Assembly (NCBI GenBank): GCA_028717325.1
Contig: JAQUOB010000021.1
Location: 1 to 12,412, forward strand
DNA from: Candidatus Margulisiibacteriota bacterium
Lineage (GTDB): Bacteria; Margulisbacteria; WOR-1; O2-12-FULL-45-9; XYB2-FULL-48-7
Reading direction: 5' to 3'
DNA: 12,412 nucleotides
The translations under genes and the position numbers were made by a program. Position 1 is the stretch's first letter. Every line of letters starts with the position of its first letter. Positions 1-6,806 of this stretch are shown one piece after another. The notes beneath the pieces were generated by a model that worked only from the letters and a program-made list of their open reading frames with translations, had not been told where the DNA came from and made no database searches.

Positions 1-875
1 GCGGCATTGAGAGGGATAAGATTGATGCCGACATTAAGCCCGTGGCAGAAATCGATCAATTCGTTGAGGGCCTCCGCCGAGTCGTTAATGCCCTCGATCA
101 TGATATATTCCAGGGTGACGCGGCGCCCGGTCTTATTGATGTAATATCTGACGGCCTGGCGCAGGTCCGGCAGAGGGAAGCGCCGATCGATCGGCATCAG
201 CTCCCGGCGCAGATTGTCGTCGGCAGTGTTGAGAGAGACGGCCAGCCGCACCTGCGTGTCCTCGCCGGCGAATTTTATTATCCCCTCAGGGATGCCGCAG
301 GTTGAAACAGTTATCCGCCGCTGGCCGAAATTGGGGCCGCGGTCGGAGGTGAGGATCGCAATGCTCTTCAGGACATTGTCATAATTGAGGAACGGCTCGC
401 CCATTCCCATATAGACCAGGTTGGTGAGGTCGGGATCCCGGCGGGCGACGGCGTAGGCCTGGCCGATAATTTCGGCGGCGGAGAGATCACGTTTCAGTCC
501 CATTTTCGCAGTCGCGCAGAAGACACAGCCCAGAGCGCAACCGACCTGGGTGGAAAGACAAACGGTCTTGCGGCCGTCGATCGTTTTCATCAAAACGGAT
601 TCGATACGGGCGCCGTCGGAATAACGGAAAAGGTATTTCTGGGAGCCGTCGCCCGATTTTTGTATCTTCTCAACGACCGGCAGGTCGAGCGAGAAGTCCT
701 CGGCCAGCAGCTGCCGGATTTCTTTCGACACGTCGGTCATCTCGTCAAAATTCTGCGCCAGCCGCTTGTGCAGCCAGGTGTAAACCTGCCTGGCGCGAAA
801 AGCGGGCAGCCTTTTTGCCCGGCAATATTTTGCCAGCTCCTCAACCGTCAGGCCTAAGATGTTAGGTTTTTCCAT
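1..875 (-). CDS. rlmN: RlmN, 23S rRNA A2503 / tRNA A37 C2-methyltransferase (3' end cut by window edge)
   Basis: Radical-SAM dual-specificity RNA methyltransferase that puts a methyl group on C2 of adenine 2503 in 23S rRNA and, in studied members, A37 of some tRNAs. The 291 visible codons begin MEKPNILGL and contain the radical-SAM cluster motif CALGCVFC (C113, C117, C120). C106 lies seven residues before it and matches the cysteine that forms the transient methyl/disulfide pair in E. coli RlmN. Also visible are MGMGEP (156-161), the S-adenosylmethionine-binding stretch, and RRITVSTCG (186-194). The C-terminal partner cysteine lies beyond the left edge. It follows yajQ by about 40 bp on the same strand. 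No Shine-Dalgarno is visible before the ATG at 875; a promoter of its own fits at 919-891. The family assignment is secure from these motifs. Confidence 0.96.
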   Translation of the reverse strand, partial: MEKPNILGLTVEELAKYCRAKRLPAFRARQVYTWLHKRLAQNFDEMTDVSKEIRQLLAEDFSLDLPVVEKIQKSGDGSQKYLFRYSDGARIESVLMKTIDGRKTVCLSTQVGCALGCVFCATAKMGLKRDLSAAEIIGQAYAVARRDPDLTNLVYMGMGEPFLNYDNVLKSIAILTSDRGPNFGQRRITVSTCGIPEGIIKFAGEDTQVRLAVSLNTADDNLRRELMPIDRRFPLPDLRQAVRYYINKTGRRVTLEYIMIEGINDSAEALNELIDFCHGLNVGINLIPLNA

Positions 876-890
876 AAAGTGTTTTCGGGG

Positions 891-919
891 AATAAACGTT
901 TTAATTTCAGTCCGGTCAA
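891..919 (-). promoter_or_regulatory. Predicted promoter of rlmN
   Basis: On the minus strand TTGACC (919-914, overlapping the yajQ stop codon) is followed after 17 bp by TTTATT (896-891). The expected transcription start is near 884, giving a leader of about 9 nt before the ATG at 875, with no Shine-Dalgarno. The -10 match is only 4/6, so this is tentative. Confidence 0.4.
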
Positions 920-1416
920 CGATAATTGACGAAAGAAAGGGCGATCGGCAGGTTAGCCGCTTTGATCTGCGCGATGACCGCCTGCAGATCGTCGAGCTTT
1001 TTGCTGGAGACCCGGATCTCGTCGCCCTGGATCTGCGCCTGGACTTTCAAGCCGGAAGCTTTGATCAGCTTGGTGATCTCTTTGGCCCGCTCCTGCGGGA
1101 TCCCCTGTTTGATGGTGACGTCCTGCTTGACCGTGCCGCCGAGGGCTTCATCCACCTTGCCGAATTCAAAGAACTTAAGCGGCACCTGGCGGCGGGCGAA
1201 TTTATCGGTCAGGATAGTAGCCACGTTCTTTAACTTAAACTCGTCTTCCGAGACCAGTTTGATGATGTCGCCCTTATCCCCGCCCTTAGTGATACTGCTG
1301 ATCGACCCTTTAAAATCGAAACGGGTCGAGATCTCTTTCATCGCTTGCGAGATGGCGTTGTCCACTTCCTGGATATTCGGTTTGCTGACGATATCAAATG
1401 AATGATCTTGAGGCAT
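916..1416 (-). CDS. yajQ: YajQ family nucleotide-binding protein
   Basis: 166 aa, the usual length (about 160-165) of the YajQ/UPF0234 family. Members fold as two RNP-like domains; studied ones bind cyclic di-GMP or RNA and act as cytoplasmic signalling proteins. The N-terminus MPQDHSFDIVSK, the segment ISTRFDFKGS (29-38), the RRQVPLKFFEFGK region and the C-terminal ALSFVNYR are family hallmarks. The start at 1416 is 2 nt downstream of the transcription start predicted from a perfect minus-strand TATAAT (1430-1425) and lacks a Shine-Dalgarno, so the mRNA is probably leaderless. It is divergent from the pseudouridine synthase and upstream of rlmN. The family call is firm; the ligand in this organism is unknown. 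Confidence 0.95.
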   Translation of the reverse strand: MPQDHSFDIVSKPNIQEVDNAISQAMKEISTRFDFKGSISSITKGGDKGDIIKLVSEDEFKLKNVATILTDKFARRQVPLKFFEFGKVDEALGGTVKQDVTIKQGIPQERAKEITKLIKASGLKVQAQIQGDEIRVSSKKLDDLQAVIAQIKAANLPIALSFVNYR

Positions 1417-1418
1417 AG

Positions 1419-1432
1419 TATATAATTATATA
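1419..1432. promoter_or_regulatory. Palindromic bidirectional promoter core (yajQ / pseudouridine synthase)
   Basis: A perfect 14-bp palindrome TATATAATTATATA holds a plus-strand -10 box TATAAT (1421-1426) and a minus-strand TATAAT (1430-1425) that overlap at the centre. The predicted starts are about 1433 (plus; exactly an ATG) and about 1418 (minus; 2 nt before the yajQ ATG). The minus direction also has a -35-like TTGAAT (1453-1448) with a 17-bp spacer. The plus direction has no good -35. Confidence 0.6.
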
Positions 1433-1453
1433 ATGAGCAGGGAAGAAATTCAA

Positions 1454-2149
1454 ATGATCCGCCTCCAGAAATACCTGGCCGATTGCGGCGTAGCATCGCG
1501 CCGGAAAGCGGAAGAGATGATCATCGCCGGCCAGGTCAAGGTTAACGGCATGATCGTTGCCCAATTAGGGACCAAGATCGATCCAGCCAAGGATAAAGTT
1601 GAAGTTGGCGGTTCGGTGGTTGGGTTGTTGGGGAAGAAGATATACCTTAAGCTCAACAAGCCGCGCGGGATTGTCAGCTCCTGTGTTTCCCAGCGGGGTG
1701 AGCCAACGATCTGCGACTTGATCAAAGAGGTGAAGGAAAGGCTCTATCCGGTCGGGAGATTGGACCAGGCTTCTGAAGGACTGATGCTCTTGACCAACGA
1801 CGGAGAACTGGCGAACCGCCTGATGCATCCGCGCTACGAACATGAAAAAGAATATCTGGTCACCACCCAGCTGCCTGTCAGCAGCTATCAGCTGGAACAG
1901 CTCAAGCACGGGATCCGGCTCGATGAAGAGAAAACCAGGCCGGCCCGGGTGGCCCTGACTGGCCACAAGGAATTGACCATTATCCTGCGCGAAGGGAAAA
2001 AGCGGCAGATCAGGCGCATGATGGAGGCGGTCGGGAATAAGGTCAAAACCCTGAAGCGGGTGAGGATCAAGAACATTACTTTGGGCGACTTAAAGCCCGG
2101 CCAGTACCGCAATTTAACCCCCGAAGAGATCAAAACCCTGCATTCATAA
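1454..2149 (+). CDS. RsuA/RluB-family rRNA pseudouridine synthase
   Basis: Converts a specific uridine of ribosomal RNA to pseudouridine in the cytoplasm. From the ATG at 1454 it is 231 aa. An S4 RNA-binding domain comes first (about residues 1-60, MIRLQKYLADCGVASRRKAE), then the catalytic domain with the family motif YPVGRLDQASEGLMLLTND, whose D104 is the catalytic aspartate, and EGKKRQIRRM near 180-189. It is most like RluB (23S U2605), but RsuA/RluE relatives cannot be excluded. An in-frame ATG at 1433 would add seven residues. I prefer 1454 because it gives the family's normal N-terminus and has AGGGAAG (1439-1445) upstream; however 1433 is exactly the predicted transcription start, so a leaderless start there is also possible. 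Confidence 0.93.
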   Translation: MIRLQKYLADCGVASRRKAEEMIIAGQVKVNGMIVAQLGTKIDPAKDKVEVGGSVVGLLGKKIYLKLNKPRGIVSSCVSQRGEPTICDLIKEVKERLYPVGRLDQASEGLMLLTNDGELANRLMHPRYEHEKEYLVTTQLPVSSYQLEQLKHGIRLDEEKTRPARVALTGHKELTIILREGKKRQIRRMMEAVGNKVKTLKRVRIKNITLGDLKPGQYRNLTPEEIKTLHS

Positions 2150-2215
2150 AACCCACTGAAATTATTGTTTTAATGATCCGAAGAAAACTTAGATCATATT
2201 TTTGGAGGAATGAAC

Positions 2216-3169
2216 ATGACAATGGCAGCCGAGAGAGTAACGAGATATTTAAGCAAGCCGGCGCGACGGGTCCTGTCCGGCGACATCGGCGGCACCAATC
2301 TGCGCTTGGCGGTCGTCAAGCAGGGCGTGATCGAACGGGATATTCACGTCTCGATGAAAGAATTTTCCAGCGCGGCAGAGCTGGCGACCAGGGTCGCCCT
2401 GGAAATATCCAGTCTCGATCTGGACGGAGTTAAGCTTGGCGGCATCGGTTTCCCATGTCCAATTGATGGTTCGGGCGAGCCGCTCTTTTTGCCGCCGAAC
2501 CTGACTTTTGGGTTTAACGGGTTTATCAAAGCGCTGACGATCGCCAGCGGGCTGTCAATCTTCGGCTTCAATGACGCTAGGGCGGCGGTTATGGGTGAGG
2601 CGATGTTCGGGGCGGGAAAGTCTCATGATGTTGTTATCTGGCACGGGATAGGGACCGGCTACGGTTTCGCGATCGTTGATGGCGAGAATGAGATATTCCC
2701 CAGCGCGGCGGAAGGCGGCCACATTAAAGTTGTAAATCCGATCCTGGACCGGTCGGCCCGGGAGTGCGGCTGCGGCGCCCGGGGCTGTGCCGAGCCTTAC
2801 GTCAGCGGGACTGCCATGTCAAAACGCTATCGTGAATTGACCGGCAAAGATTTGGACGGAAAAGCAGTCGGCGAAGCTTTCCTGGCCAGGGAAAAAATGG
2901 CGGTCAAGGTCGTTTTCGAAGCGATGGCCCATCTGGCCATGGCCATCTCGACCGGCCACGCTCTGACGTTGAACGGGATTCACGTTTTAGGCGGAGGAGT
3001 GGCGCAGATCGGCGAACCGCTTTTAGATACTTTAAGGATGAAGCTTCGTACGCCGGGAGTGGTTTCCTGGCCGGAAAAGAACGACCTGGCCAAAAACGTG
3101 GTCTTGTCGGAACTCTGCGACAACGCCGGCCTTTTAGGCGCGGCCGTCCTGGCTGAAGGATCGGCTTGA
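2216..3169 (+). CDS. ROK-family sugar kinase (glucokinase-like)
   Basis: Phosphorylates a hexose, probably glucose or an amino sugar, using ATP. In the 317-aa product the phosphate-binding loop SGDIGGTNLRLAVV (21-34), the catalytic-Asp segment FNDARAAVMGE (118-128, D120), GIGTGYGFAIV (144-154), the zinc histidine in EGGHIKV (H169) and the ROK cysteine motif ECGCGARGC (C184, C186, C191) are all present, so it should be active. The asparagine common after the catalytic aspartate (NDAN) is arginine here. The start at 2216 is chosen because GGAGG (2204-2208) sits 7 nt upstream; the ATG at 2210 is only 1 nt from it. It lies between a pseudouridine synthase and lysC with no evident functional link. 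The exact sugar cannot be read from the sequence. Confidence 0.92.
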   Translation: MTMAAERVTRYLSKPARRVLSGDIGGTNLRLAVVKQGVIERDIHVSMKEFSSAAELATRVALEISSLDLDGVKLGGIGFPCPIDGSGEPLFLPPNLTFGFNGFIKALTIASGLSIFGFNDARAAVMGEAMFGAGKSHDVVIWHGIGTGYGFAIVDGENEIFPSAAEGGHIKVVNPILDRSARECGCGARGCAEPYVSGTAMSKRYRELTGKDLDGKAVGEAFLAREKMAVKVVFEAMAHLAMAISTGHALTLNGIHVLGGGVAQIGEPLLDTLRMKLRTPGVVSWPEKNDLAKNVVLSELCDNAGLLGAAVLAEGSA

Positions 3170-3175
3170 AGCCGA
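3161..3175 (+). other. Small stem-loop around the ROK kinase stop codon
   Basis: TCGGCT (3161-3166) pairs with AGCCGA (3170-3175); the loop is the stop codon TGA itself. No T-run follows, so it is not a standard intrinsic terminator, although it is the only hairpin before the lysC promoter. Confidence 0.35.
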
Positions 3176-3183
3176 GATCAGCT

Positions 3184-3212
3184 TTCACGTTATTATAAAT
3201 CCGTGCTATAAT
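3184..3212 (+). promoter_or_regulatory. Extended -10 promoter of lysC
   Basis: TTCACG (3184-3189), a 17-bp spacer and a perfect extended -10 TGCTATAAT (3204-3212). The expected start is near 3219, only about 4 nt before the lysC ATG at 3223, and there is no Shine-Dalgarno (the preceding bases are TTTCTCCAATT). The mRNA should be leaderless or nearly so. Confidence 0.7.
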
Positions 3213-3222
3213 TTCTCCAATT

Positions 3223-4467
3223 ATGGCTATTATTGTCCACAAATACGGCGGCACTTCGGTCGGCACTCCCGACAAGATCAAAAATGTCGCCCTCCGCGTT
3301 AAAAAAGCCAGGGACGCCGGCAACGAAGTCGTTGTCGTCGTTTCGGCCATGGGCCACACCACCGATGAACTGATCGACCTGATGCACAAGGTCACCCACA
3401 ATCCCGACCCCCGCGAATACGATATGCTGGTCTCGACCGGCGAACAGGTTTCCGCCGCGCTGCTGGCCATGGCGCTGCAGGAGAGCGGCTGTCCGGCGGT
3501 CTCGTTGACCGGCGGCCAGGCCGGCGTGGTGACGGAAGATATATACAGAAAAGCCCGGATCAAAGAGATCAAACTTGACAGGATCAAGAAGGAATTAAAG
3601 TCGGGTAAAGTCGTGGTCATCACCGGCTTTCAGGGGATCGACAGCAAAGGCGATATTATTACGATCGGCCGGGGCGGCTCCGACACTTCGGCCGTGGCCA
3701 TGGCCGCTGCTTTAAAAGCCGATGTCTGCGATATCTATACCGATGTTGACGGCGTTTATACCACCGATCCGCGGATCGTACCTACCGCCCGAAAGCTGAA
3801 ATATATCTCATACGAAGAAATGCTGGAGCTGGCCAGTTTGGGCGCACAGGTGCTGCACCCCCGCTCGGTCGAATGCGCCAGTATTTACAACATGGTCATC
3901 CACCTCCGGTCCAGTCAGAAGGATGACGAGGGCACTTATATCATGTCGGCAGCGCAGATAGTCAAGGAGGCAGGTAAAATGGAAAAACAAGAGGCGGTGA
4001 GAGGCATAGCTCTTGATGAAAATATCGCCAAGATCGGGATCCTGCGGGTCCCGGACAAGCCCGGCACGGCGGCGAAGCTGTTCGGCGCGCTGGCCGGCGA
4101 GAAGGTCAACGTGGATATGATCGTTCAGTCAATTCATTCCCAGGGGACGCAAGCGGATATGGCTTTCACGGTCGAGCGGCCCGACCTGAAGAAGGCCGTT
4201 GAAGTGACCGAGCGCGTGGCTAATGAGCTCAAGGCCGAAAAAGTAGTGTCGGATGCCGACGTTTGCAAAGTATCGCTGGTCGGTATCGGCATGGTCAGCC
4301 AGCCCGGGACCGCGTCCAGGATGTTCGAGACCCTGGCCAAAGAAAAGATCAATATTCAAATGATAACAACCTCGGAGATCAAGATCTCCTGCGTGGTCAA
4401 AGCCGAGCAGGGCAGGAAAGCCGTTCAAATACTGCACGAGGCATTCGGTCTAAGCAAGGTCGCATGA
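3223..4467 (+). CDS. lysC: Aspartate kinase (monofunctional, ACT-regulated)
   Basis: Phosphorylates L-aspartate to 4-phospho-L-aspartate, the first step to lysine, threonine, methionine and diaminopimelate for peptidoglycan. The 414-aa product has the kinase domain first: KYGGTS (7-12), VVSAMG (39-44), TGFQGID (134-140), GRGGSDTSAVA (149-159), DVDGVYTTDPR (174-184) and LHPRS (211-215). Two ACT domains follow from about residue 265 (GILRVPDKPGTAA; LVGIGMVSQPGTASRMF) and normally bind the feedback amino acid. A strong internal ribosome-binding site precedes Met253, so a separate regulatory chain may also be made. The stop overlaps the plsY start as ATGA. No riboswitch is possible upstream because the promoter lies almost on the start codon. 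Confidence 0.97.
   Translation: MAIIVHKYGGTSVGTPDKIKNVALRVKKARDAGNEVVVVVSAMGHTTDELIDLMHKVTHNPDPREYDMLVSTGEQVSAALLAMALQESGCPAVSLTGGQAGVVTEDIYRKARIKEIKLDRIKKELKSGKVVVITGFQGIDSKGDIITIGRGGSDTSAVAMAAALKADVCDIYTDVDGVYTTDPRIVPTARKLKYISYEEMLELASLGAQVLHPRSVECASIYNMVIHLRSSQKDDEGTYIMSAAQIVKEAGKMEKQEAVRGIALDENIAKIGILRVPDKPGTAAKLFGALAGEKVNVDMIVQSIHSQGTQADMAFTVERPDLKKAVEVTERVANELKAEKVVSDADVCKVSLVGIGMVSQPGTASRMFETLAKEKINIQMITTSEIKISCVVKAEQGRKAVQILHEAFGLSKVA
3964..3981 (+). promoter_or_regulatory. Internal ribosome-binding site and in-frame start in lysC (beta-subunit start)
   Basis: AAGGAGG (3964-3970), the strongest Shine-Dalgarno in the window, lies 8 nt before an in-frame ATG (3979-3981, Met253). Initiation here would yield a 162-aa protein (3979-4467) made of the two ACT domains only. 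In Bacillus aspartokinase II and Corynebacterium LysC an internal in-frame start makes exactly such a beta subunit of about the same size, and the holoenzyme is alpha2beta2. The parallel is strong; expression here is inferred. Confidence 0.7.
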
Positions 4468-5075
4468 GCAGTTTCCTGGTCATTTTAGCTTCATATTTTA
4501 TCGGCTCGATCCCCTTCAGTCATATCTTTCCCTGGCTGCTCAAGGGCCACGACGTCAGAGAAAAAGGGACAAAGAACGTCGGCGCCTCTAATGCCCTGGT
4601 CGTGGCCGGGAAACGAGCGGGCTTGATGGCCCTGATCGGCGACATAGGGAAAGGGATCGCGGTTATTTTGCTGGCCCGGTATTTTGGCCTGCCGGCCTGG
4701 GCGATCGCGCTGACTGGTTTAGCCGCGGTCGTCGGCCATGATTTTTCTATCTTTCTGGGGTTCAAAGGGGGCAAGGGAGTGGCAACCGCCGGCGGGGTCT
4801 TGATGGCGCTGGACCCGATCTTTGGCACTTTGACCCTGTTATTATGGATCTTTACCATGATAGTACTGCGTTATTTTATCCCCAGCACGGTTTTGGTCCT
4901 TTGTTTTGTGCCGGTTTTTATGTGGCTGGGCTCGTGGCCGAAAGAGTATATTTTATATTTCGGGGTCCTGAACGCGATGCTGGCTGTCTACGCGCACAGG
5001 GCCAATCTGCAGTTGTTCTTCGCTGGTCAGGAACTGACCATCTCGGAATCATTGGCCAAACATTTTAAAAAGTGA
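4464..5075 (+). CDS. plsY: Acyl-phosphate:glycerol-3-phosphate acyltransferase PlsY
   Basis: Integral membrane enzyme that transfers an acyl chain from acyl-phosphate to glycerol-3-phosphate, starting phospholipid synthesis. It is 203 aa, typical for PlsY, with about five hydrophobic segments. Motif 1 is GSIPFSHIF (14-22) plus REKGTKNVGASNA (32-44); the usual SGN reads TKN here. Motif 2 is GHDFSIFLGFKGGKGVAT (91-108). Motif 3 is HRANLQLFFAGQE near the C-terminus. I start it at 4464, where ATG overlaps the lysC stop (ATGA) with a weak AAGG upstream, rather than at any earlier in-frame codon inside lysC; this implies translational coupling with lysC. No functional link to aspartokinase is known. 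Confidence 0.95.
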   Translation: MSSFLVILASYFIGSIPFSHIFPWLLKGHDVREKGTKNVGASNALVVAGKRAGLMALIGDIGKGIAVILLARYFGLPAWAIALTGLAAVVGHDFSIFLGFKGGKGVATAGGVLMALDPIFGTLTLLLWIFTMIVLRYFIPSTVLVLCFVPVFMWLGSWPKEYILYFGVLNAMLAVYAHRANLQLFFAGQELTISESLAKHFKK

Positions 5076-5081
5076 TAAAAT
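5052..5081 (+). promoter_or_regulatory. Predicted tRNA-Pro(CGG) promoter
   Basis: TTGGCC (5052-5057), an 18-bp spacer and extended -10 TGATAAAAT (5073-5081), overlapping the plsY stop codon. The expected start is near 5088, 14 nt before the tRNA. It is a reasonable but not perfect match. Confidence 0.45.
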
Positions 5082-5101
5082 TCTGATTGTCCCGATGGAA
5101 T

Positions 5102-5175
5102 CGGAGCATGGCTCAGTTTGGTAGAGCGCCTGGTTCGGGACCAGGAGGTCGTGGGTTCAAATCCCGCTGCTCCGA
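5102..5175 (+). tRNA. tRNA-Pro(CGG)
   Basis: Full cloverleaf of 74 nt: acceptor CGGAGCA (5102-5108) pairs perfectly with TGCTCCG (5168-5174), discriminator A at 5175. The D-stem is GCTC/GAGC, the anticodon stem CCTGG/CCAGG encloses loop TTCGGGA (anticodon CGG), and the T-stem is GTGGG/CCCGC with loop TTCAAAT. The C1-G72 pair and A73 are typical of bacterial tRNA-Pro. No CCA is encoded, so a CCA-adding enzyme is needed. It reads CCG codons. Confidence 0.95.
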
Positions 5176-5223
5176 TTCCTCGGGAAGATCCTCTTGCCCC
5201 GATTCTTAACAGGAGGGAAAGAT

Positions 5224-5859
5224 ATGTCTAATAAAACGTTATGGCTATCGGTTATTCTGTCAGTTGTTCTTGCCGGTTCCGCTCTGGCCCGGGATTTCTC
5301 GGCGGACGCCGTGACCAAGACCAAGAGAGAGACGTTTCAATCAAAGATCTACTTCTCCGGCGATAATAAATTCAGGATGGAGATGCAAAAGGCGGGCATG
5401 AGATCGATCTCCATCGGCCGGCTGGACAAAAAGATCATGTGGATGATAATGCCGGATACGAAGATGTATATGGAAATGTCGATGCCTGACCAGCAGGCGA
5501 GAGGCATGTCGGCCAAAATGGCGGGCGAAGTTGACCGCAAGAAGGTCGGTCGTGAGAACATCAACGGTATTGGTTGTGATAAATACGAGGTAACGATCCC
5601 GAATAAGTCAACCGGCGGTAAAGACGTTATCTACCAGTGGATATCGGACGATAAGATCCCGGTCAAGACCGAAGCCAAAGACGGCTCCTGGTCGACCGAA
5701 TTCAAGAATATCAGCCGGGCCAGCCAGCCAGGATCGCTGTTTGAAGTCCCGGCCGGCTACACCAAGCAGAGCATGCCGGACATGAGTAAAATGATGGGGC
5801 CCGGGGCTAAAAGGCCGATGGATTACCGGAATATGATGAAGGGGATGCCAGGCCACTAG
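5224..5859 (+). CDS. Exported Met-rich DUF4412-like protein
   Basis: 211 aa with a clear Sec signal peptide (hydrophobic 5-21, likely cleavage after ALA at 20-22). The mature part resembles DUF4412/LolA-like periplasmic proteins: KIYFSGDNKFRMEM (41-54), GIGCDKYEV (116-123) and a C-terminal LFEVPAGY (172-179) typical of that fold, which usually forms an open beta-barrel able to hold a hydrophobic ligand. About 10% of residues are Met (21 of 211). They alternate at 72, 74, 76, 81, 83, 85 and 87, and cluster again at the C-terminus (184-208). The start at 5224 has AGGAGGG (5211-5217) at good spacing; the in-frame TTG at 5194 lies before that site and is rejected. The ligand is unknown. It stands alone between tRNA-Pro and the M23 gene. 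Confidence 0.8.
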   Translation: MSNKTLWLSVILSVVLAGSALARDFSADAVTKTKRETFQSKIYFSGDNKFRMEMQKAGMRSISIGRLDKKIMWMIMPDTKMYMEMSMPDQQARGMSAKMAGEVDRKKVGRENINGIGCDKYEVTIPNKSTGGKDVIYQWISDDKIPVKTEAKDGSWSTEFKNISRASQPGSLFEVPAGYTKQSMPDMSKMMGPGAKRPMDYRNMMKGMPGH

Positions 5860-5861
5860 GC

Positions 5862-5891
5862 TTGACTTCCCGGCTTAATCCGGATTATACT
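5862..5891 (+). promoter_or_regulatory. Strong promoter of the M23 peptidase gene
   Basis: TTGACT (5862-5867), an 18-bp spacer and TATACT (5886-5891). The expected transcription start is 5898, exactly the A of the ATG start, with no Shine-Dalgarno: a leaderless arrangement. A gene caller may take the -35 TTG as a start codon. Confidence 0.7.
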
Positions 5892-5897
5892 AAAAGT

Positions 5898-6803
5898 ATG
5901 GATATTAAGCCCAAAAAAGAGCGTTTTTATACCTTTATGATCGTGCCCCACGATGCCCGCGGCCGGCCGGTCAGCCTAAAGATACCCGCCAGATGGGTTT
6001 CAGCCGCGATTTACCTGGCAATCTTCTCATTCTTGCTTGTCGGTTCTTCCATAGTCTATTCAACTCTACTTTCCCGAAAATTGGTGAATTATGCCGGGAC
6101 TATTTCTCGGAGTCGGCAGCAGCAGGTGGTCATCAACTCGTTTTCTGACAAAACGTCCAAAGTCAGCCAAGCCATCAATGAGCTGGTGGCAAAAGACAAC
6201 GAATTGAGGAAATTGCTGGGTCTCAAGGGCTGGGAGAGCAAAGTCAAATTATCTACCGATCAGATTTCACCGGAAGCCAAGGTGAACAAGGTTTCGCTTG
6301 AGTTTGAACTGGCCAGCGCCAAATTAGCCGAGCGCCGTCAAAGTTTGGAAGAACTGAAACAATGGGTCAGTGTCGTGCGCTCCCGGTTCGCTTCAACGCC
6401 CTCAACCTGGCCGATCTACGGCAGAATTGCTTCGTTCTTTGGCTATCGCGTTTATCCCTGGCGAGGCGTCCACACCGGGATAGATATTTCTTCTCACTAC
6501 GGCGCTCCGGCCCGGGCGACGGCGGCCGGCGTCGTTTCTTACGTCGGCTGGCGGCGGGGCTATGGCAAGACGGTTGAGATCGATCACGGTTACGGCGTTA
6601 AGACCCTTTATGCCCATAATTCCAATTACGCGGTGAGGGTGGGCCAAAGGGTCAATAAAGGCCAGGTGGTCAGTTATGTGGGCATGACCGGCTGGACTAC
6701 AGGTCCCCATTTACATTATGAGGTCAGGCGCTGGGACCGTCCGATCAACCCAGTCGCCTTTCTTGACTTGAATATTTTAAGCGCCAGCCGCTTCTGGAGG
6801 TAA
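5898..6803 (+). CDS. Membrane-anchored M23 (LytM) murein endopeptidase
   Basis: A zinc endopeptidase that cuts peptidoglycan cross-links in the periplasm. The 301-aa product has a short cytoplasmic N-terminus, one membrane segment (about 34-56), a charged, probably coiled-coil region (about 68-160) and a C-terminal LytM domain. All metal and catalytic residues are visible: HTGID (H192, D196), YAH (H240) and GPHLHYEV (H271, H273), so unlike EnvC/NlpD-type proteins it should be active. The ATG at 5898 coincides with the predicted transcription start. The stop is followed after 3 nt by the bactofilin start, whose GGAGG overlaps the end of this gene. M23-bactofilin pairs shape cells in other bacteria (for example Csd1 with CcmA in Helicobacter), so a role in directed wall remodelling is likely. 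Confidence 0.93.
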   Translation: MDIKPKKERFYTFMIVPHDARGRPVSLKIPARWVSAAIYLAIFSFLLVGSSIVYSTLLSRKLVNYAGTISRSRQQQVVINSFSDKTSKVSQAINELVAKDNELRKLLGLKGWESKVKLSTDQISPEAKVNKVSLEFELASAKLAERRQSLEELKQWVSVVRSRFASTPSTWPIYGRIASFFGYRVYPWRGVHTGIDISSHYGAPARATAAGVVSYVGWRRGYGKTVEIDHGYGVKTLYAHNSNYAVRVGQRVNKGQVVSYVGMTGWTTGPHLHYEVRRWDRPINPVAFLDLNILSASRFWR

Positions 6804-6806
6804 GCT

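Noticed and set aside
859..1405. Plus-strand frames opposite yajQ
   Set aside because: Mirror frames of a well-supported minus-strand gene, starting from TTG or ATG without ribosome-binding sites.
2165..2194. Promoter for the ROK kinase gene (TTGTTT and TTAGAT)
   Set aside because: The -10 match is only 3/6; it cannot be distinguished from background AT-rich sequence.
3170..3222. Lysine riboswitch before lysC
   Set aside because: Only 53 bp are available and an extended -10 promoter ends 11 nt before the ATG, leaving no leader for a riboswitch.
2904..3623. 239-aa open frame on the minus strand
   Set aside because: Antisense shadow of the ROK kinase end and the start of lysC, both certain genes.
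5172..5206. Second tRNA-end duplication after tRNA-Pro(CGG)
   Set aside because: Only CCGATTC is repeated 27 bp downstream; 7 bp at this distance is easily chance, and no gene or hairpin lies between.
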